This document shows, in pieces, positions 39,916 through 41,653 of a stretch of 41,653 nt of DNA. Every line of letters starts with the position of its first letter. Within the stretch, counting starts at the first letter, position 1. The position numbers were made by a program, and so were the translations under genes. This DNA comes from a virus, in IMG/VR virus record IMGVR_UViG_3300007351_000589, positions 1-41,653 of that record. One strand, written 5' to 3'. The notes under the pieces were generated by a model that did no database searches, was not told the DNA's origin, and was given only the letters and a program-made list of their open reading frames with translations.

Positions 39916-40392
39916 ATGGTTGAATCACCGCAAACACGCGAGAACGTTTTTGGAGATAATCTCGCGCTCCTGATGCGATTCTTCAAGGTCAGGCAGAGGC
40001 AATTAGCACAGTTGATCCAGGTGGGTCAGGACACCATAAGCTGGTGGAAAACAGGGAAGTCAGTCCCGCACCGCGACCGCCGCCATGATGTCGTAGAAAT
40101 TTTCCTTCAACGTGCTCCACGGCTGAATATCAATGCAGATTCTATTGTGCTGGTGCGGCTGACGGAGGAGGATATCAAGCGTGCTTTGGTGGAACCATCA
40201 AGCACACTTGCGGCAGCAGCATCATCCGGCCTGGACGAGTTAGCTGCTGATAGGACAATGGTGGAGTTGTTGGGGATTTCTGAGCAGGAATGGCAGATGC
40301 TTCGTGGGATAAGCTGGCCGAAATACTATCAGCCCAGCAAGAGGATCTTTATCGAGATTCTCCACGACTACAGGAAAGGAGCCGAGAAATAG
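39916..40392 (+). CDS. XRE-type repressor
   Basis: The 158-residue product has an N-terminal helix-turn-helix of XRE/Cro type (about residues 15-50: RQRQLAQLIQVGQDTISWWKTGKSVP). The C-terminal part is helical and acidic, probably for dimerisation. It lacks a LexA-like peptidase domain, so classic RecA-driven self-cleavage is not expected. It diverges from the early operon and is the likely lysogeny repressor acting on the operator region. GGAGAAAGGGAG precedes ATG. The integrase gene follows after 34 bases on the same strand, so repressor and integrase may be co-transcribed. Confidence 0.72.
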   Translation: MVESPQTRENVFGDNLALLMRFFKVRQRQLAQLIQVGQDTISWWKTGKSVPHRDRRHDVVEIFLQRAPRLNINADSIVLVRLTEEDIKRALVEPSSTLAAAASSGLDELAADRTMVELLGISEQEWQMLRGISWPKYYQPSKRIFIEILHDYRKGAEK

Positions 40393-40426
40393 GGAAATCA
40401 GGGAAAAAGGATGGAAAGGAGGACTC

Positions 40427-41653
40427 ATGGCCTATGTCAAAATCTACGCACACGTCATCTCAAAGAAGAAGCCCACTGGAAAGGTCTATTACTACGTCCA
40501 TTATAAAATCATGCCGCCGCACGGTGATGGGAAATGGCACGACCAAAGCGCCGATACCACCCGAAAGCTACAGGCGCATAAATACATGGTCACATGGGTT
40601 GAACATCTAAAGGAATCATTTTCGGAGGATCGCAAGCCTGAGCCGGTCAACATCCCGGAGCTTTTCGAGCGACGGCTGGCTTATATGCGGGAACGGATGG
40701 GGGATAGCGCCGGTGAGTACAAGAAGGGGACCATTGAGCATTACGTGCTTACTTTCAAGCACTTCAATGACTTCCTGGCGAGCAAGGGCTACTCTAAGAA
40801 TCGCCCTCTGACTTCGAGTCTGCTTGAAGAGTACAAGCTATACCGCCGAAACTTGGGCAACTCGACCAACACCGTGAACATGGCTTTGAGTTCTCTGCTG
40901 GCGACCGGCCATTGGGGGTATAAAGAGAAAATCTGCGAGCAGGTGCAGGTCAAGAAGTATGAATACGTGCCTGAATCGGAAGCGCTCAGATCCAACCAGG
41001 TCTATCTCTTCTTCAAAGCCATTGATGAAGTTGAACCGAGAGTCCTTCGACAACGAGGAGTCAAGCACACCGAAGAAACAACTCGTGCTTACTGGCGCTT
41101 GGCTTTCAGCCTGTACTTCTTCACCGGGGCCAGAAGAGGCGAGATTGCGAATCTTGCCTGGAAAGACATAGACTTCCATCGGGGGATAATTCATATTCAG
41201 AGGGAGCGCAGTAAAAACAAGAAACCCCTTGAACTGACTCCTGCGCCTGAAGACCTGGAGCAACTACAGCGAATGAAGCCGGCTGACGCCCAGGATAATG
41301 ACCGGGTGTTCTTCCATAACCCGAGGCACTTCTGGCGAACGTACCGGTATTACCTGGAGCATGGGGAGGGGTTGGGAATCACGGCAGGGAAGCTTCGGCG
41401 TCTGCACACGACGCGGCACACCTTTGCCACCCTGTCCATTGATGCCGGGATTCCTCTGGCGCACCTGTCGAAGCAGTTGGGGCATTCGGGGATTGCCATT
41501 ACCGCTGACATCTATACCCACCTGGAGCGGGAACAGCGCCGAAATAACCTGGAGCAGTTGAGAGCGTTCATCAACAAAGAGACGGAATCGCTGCGGAAAG
41601 AGAAGGAAAAAGAAGTAGCCTCGGAAGTGGCCTCGAAGGGTGAGAAGAAGTAG
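40427..41653 (+). CDS. int: Tyrosine recombinase (phage integrase)
   Basis: The 408-residue product has an N-terminal region, a SAM-like core-binding domain (about 75-180) and a catalytic domain with Arg236 (TGARRGE), a Lys in the SKNKK hairpin, His327-x-x-Arg330 (LHTTRHTFAT), His353 (LGHSG) and nucleophile Tyr363 (DIYTH). All six expected catalytic positions are filled, so it should integrate and, with an excisionase, excise the phage. AAGGAGG precedes ATG. The window ends on its stop codon; the attachment site is commonly next to int but would lie outside. The last 40 residues form a charged helical tail. Confidence 0.93.
   Translation: MAYVKIYAHVISKKKPTGKVYYYVHYKIMPPHGDGKWHDQSADTTRKLQAHKYMVTWVEHLKESFSEDRKPEPVNIPELFERRLAYMRERMGDSAGEYKKGTIEHYVLTFKHFNDFLASKGYSKNRPLTSSLLEEYKLYRRNLGNSTNTVNMALSSLLATGHWGYKEKICEQVQVKKYEYVPESEALRSNQVYLFFKAIDEVEPRVLRQRGVKHTEETTRAYWRLAFSLYFFTGARRGEIANLAWKDIDFHRGIIHIQRERSKNKKPLELTPAPEDLEQLQRMKPADAQDNDRVFFHNPRHFWRTYRYYLEHGEGLGITAGKLRRLHTTRHTFATLSIDAGIPLAHLSKQLGHSGIAITADIYTHLEREQRRNNLEQLRAFINKETESLRKEKEKEVASEVASKGEKK

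Noticed and set aside
1-41653. tRNA genes, reverse transcriptase/diversity-generating repeats, toxin-antitoxin pair
   Set aside because: I looked for T-loop-like GGTTCGAATCC motifs, RT motifs with template/variable repeats, and a toxin beside the AbrB-like gene, and saw none. A tRNA scan would be needed to exclude degenerate tRNAs.
41600-41653. attachment site at the right end
   Set aside because: The window stops at the integrase stop codon, and no repeat of the last bases was found at the left end, which lies inside the terminase gene.

Overview
The window is most of a temperate, short-tailed (podovirus-like) phage or prophage of an unidentified bacterium. It begins inside the large terminase gene, so the terminase 5' end and any small subunit lie outside. 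It ends exactly on the stop codon of a tyrosine integrase. Shine-Dalgarno starts, sigma70-type promoters and Rho-independent terminators all point to a bacterial host. The structural genes are GC-rich, while several inserted cargo blocks are clearly AT-richer. Three kinds of short dispersed repeat of the type seen between genes in many environmental bacterial genomes sit inside the structural module. They suggest a host with repeat-rich intergenic DNA, but I cannot name its phylum.

Layout. (1) 1-23233, plus strand: terminase, portal, scaffold-like protein, N4-gp56-like major capsid protein, T7 gp11/gp12-like tail adaptor and nozzle, a second large tail protein, three to four ejection-type proteins (one with a ParB/DdrB-like domain, as in phage 'polyvalent' proteins), exported proteins with signal peptides including a glycine-rich one, holin candidates and an M15-like peptidase. 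Most genes overlap or are a few bases apart, as in one late operon ending at a terminator near 23269-23299. (2) Two reversed cargo islands interrupt this module: one gene between terminase and portal (1209-1847), and a three-gene operon between portal and scaffold (3843-6422). The operon has its own consensus-like promoter and encodes a multi-TM protein, a geranylgeranyl-reductase-like flavoprotein and a three-TM protein.

(3) 23313-34472, plus strand: a large defence-like cassette with its own promoter. A complete type I restriction-modification system in the order hsdR-hsdS-hsdM runs without a gap into four more genes: an FAD-dependent oxidoreductase, a SAMHD1/dGTPase-like HD hydrolase, a second DNA methyltransferase with a TSPPY motif, and a guanylate-kinase-like + dUTPase/dCTP-deaminase-like + transmembrane fusion protein. 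The fusion lacks the glutamate expected for dCTP deamination. These four genes are linked by 4-20 base overlaps or a 4-base gap. They are the strongest candidate for a little-described system in the window, probably nucleotide-centred antiphage defence; this is inference. The cassette ends in a cluster of terminators between convergent operons.

(4) 34606-39756, minus strand: the early/replication operon. It holds an AbrB-like protein, an excisionase-like HTH protein, small zinc-ribbon and acidic proteins, a single-strand-annealing-like protein, a replication initiator-like protein, a DnaC-like loader with a degenerate P-loop, a Gp37/Gp68-like (DUF5131) protein, RusA and two unknowns. It is driven from a promoter at 39816-39844 that lies in a repeat-rich operator region. 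(5) 39916-41653, plus strand: an XRE-type repressor and the integrase, diverging from the early operon. This is a lysis/lysogeny switch of the usual temperate-phage kind.
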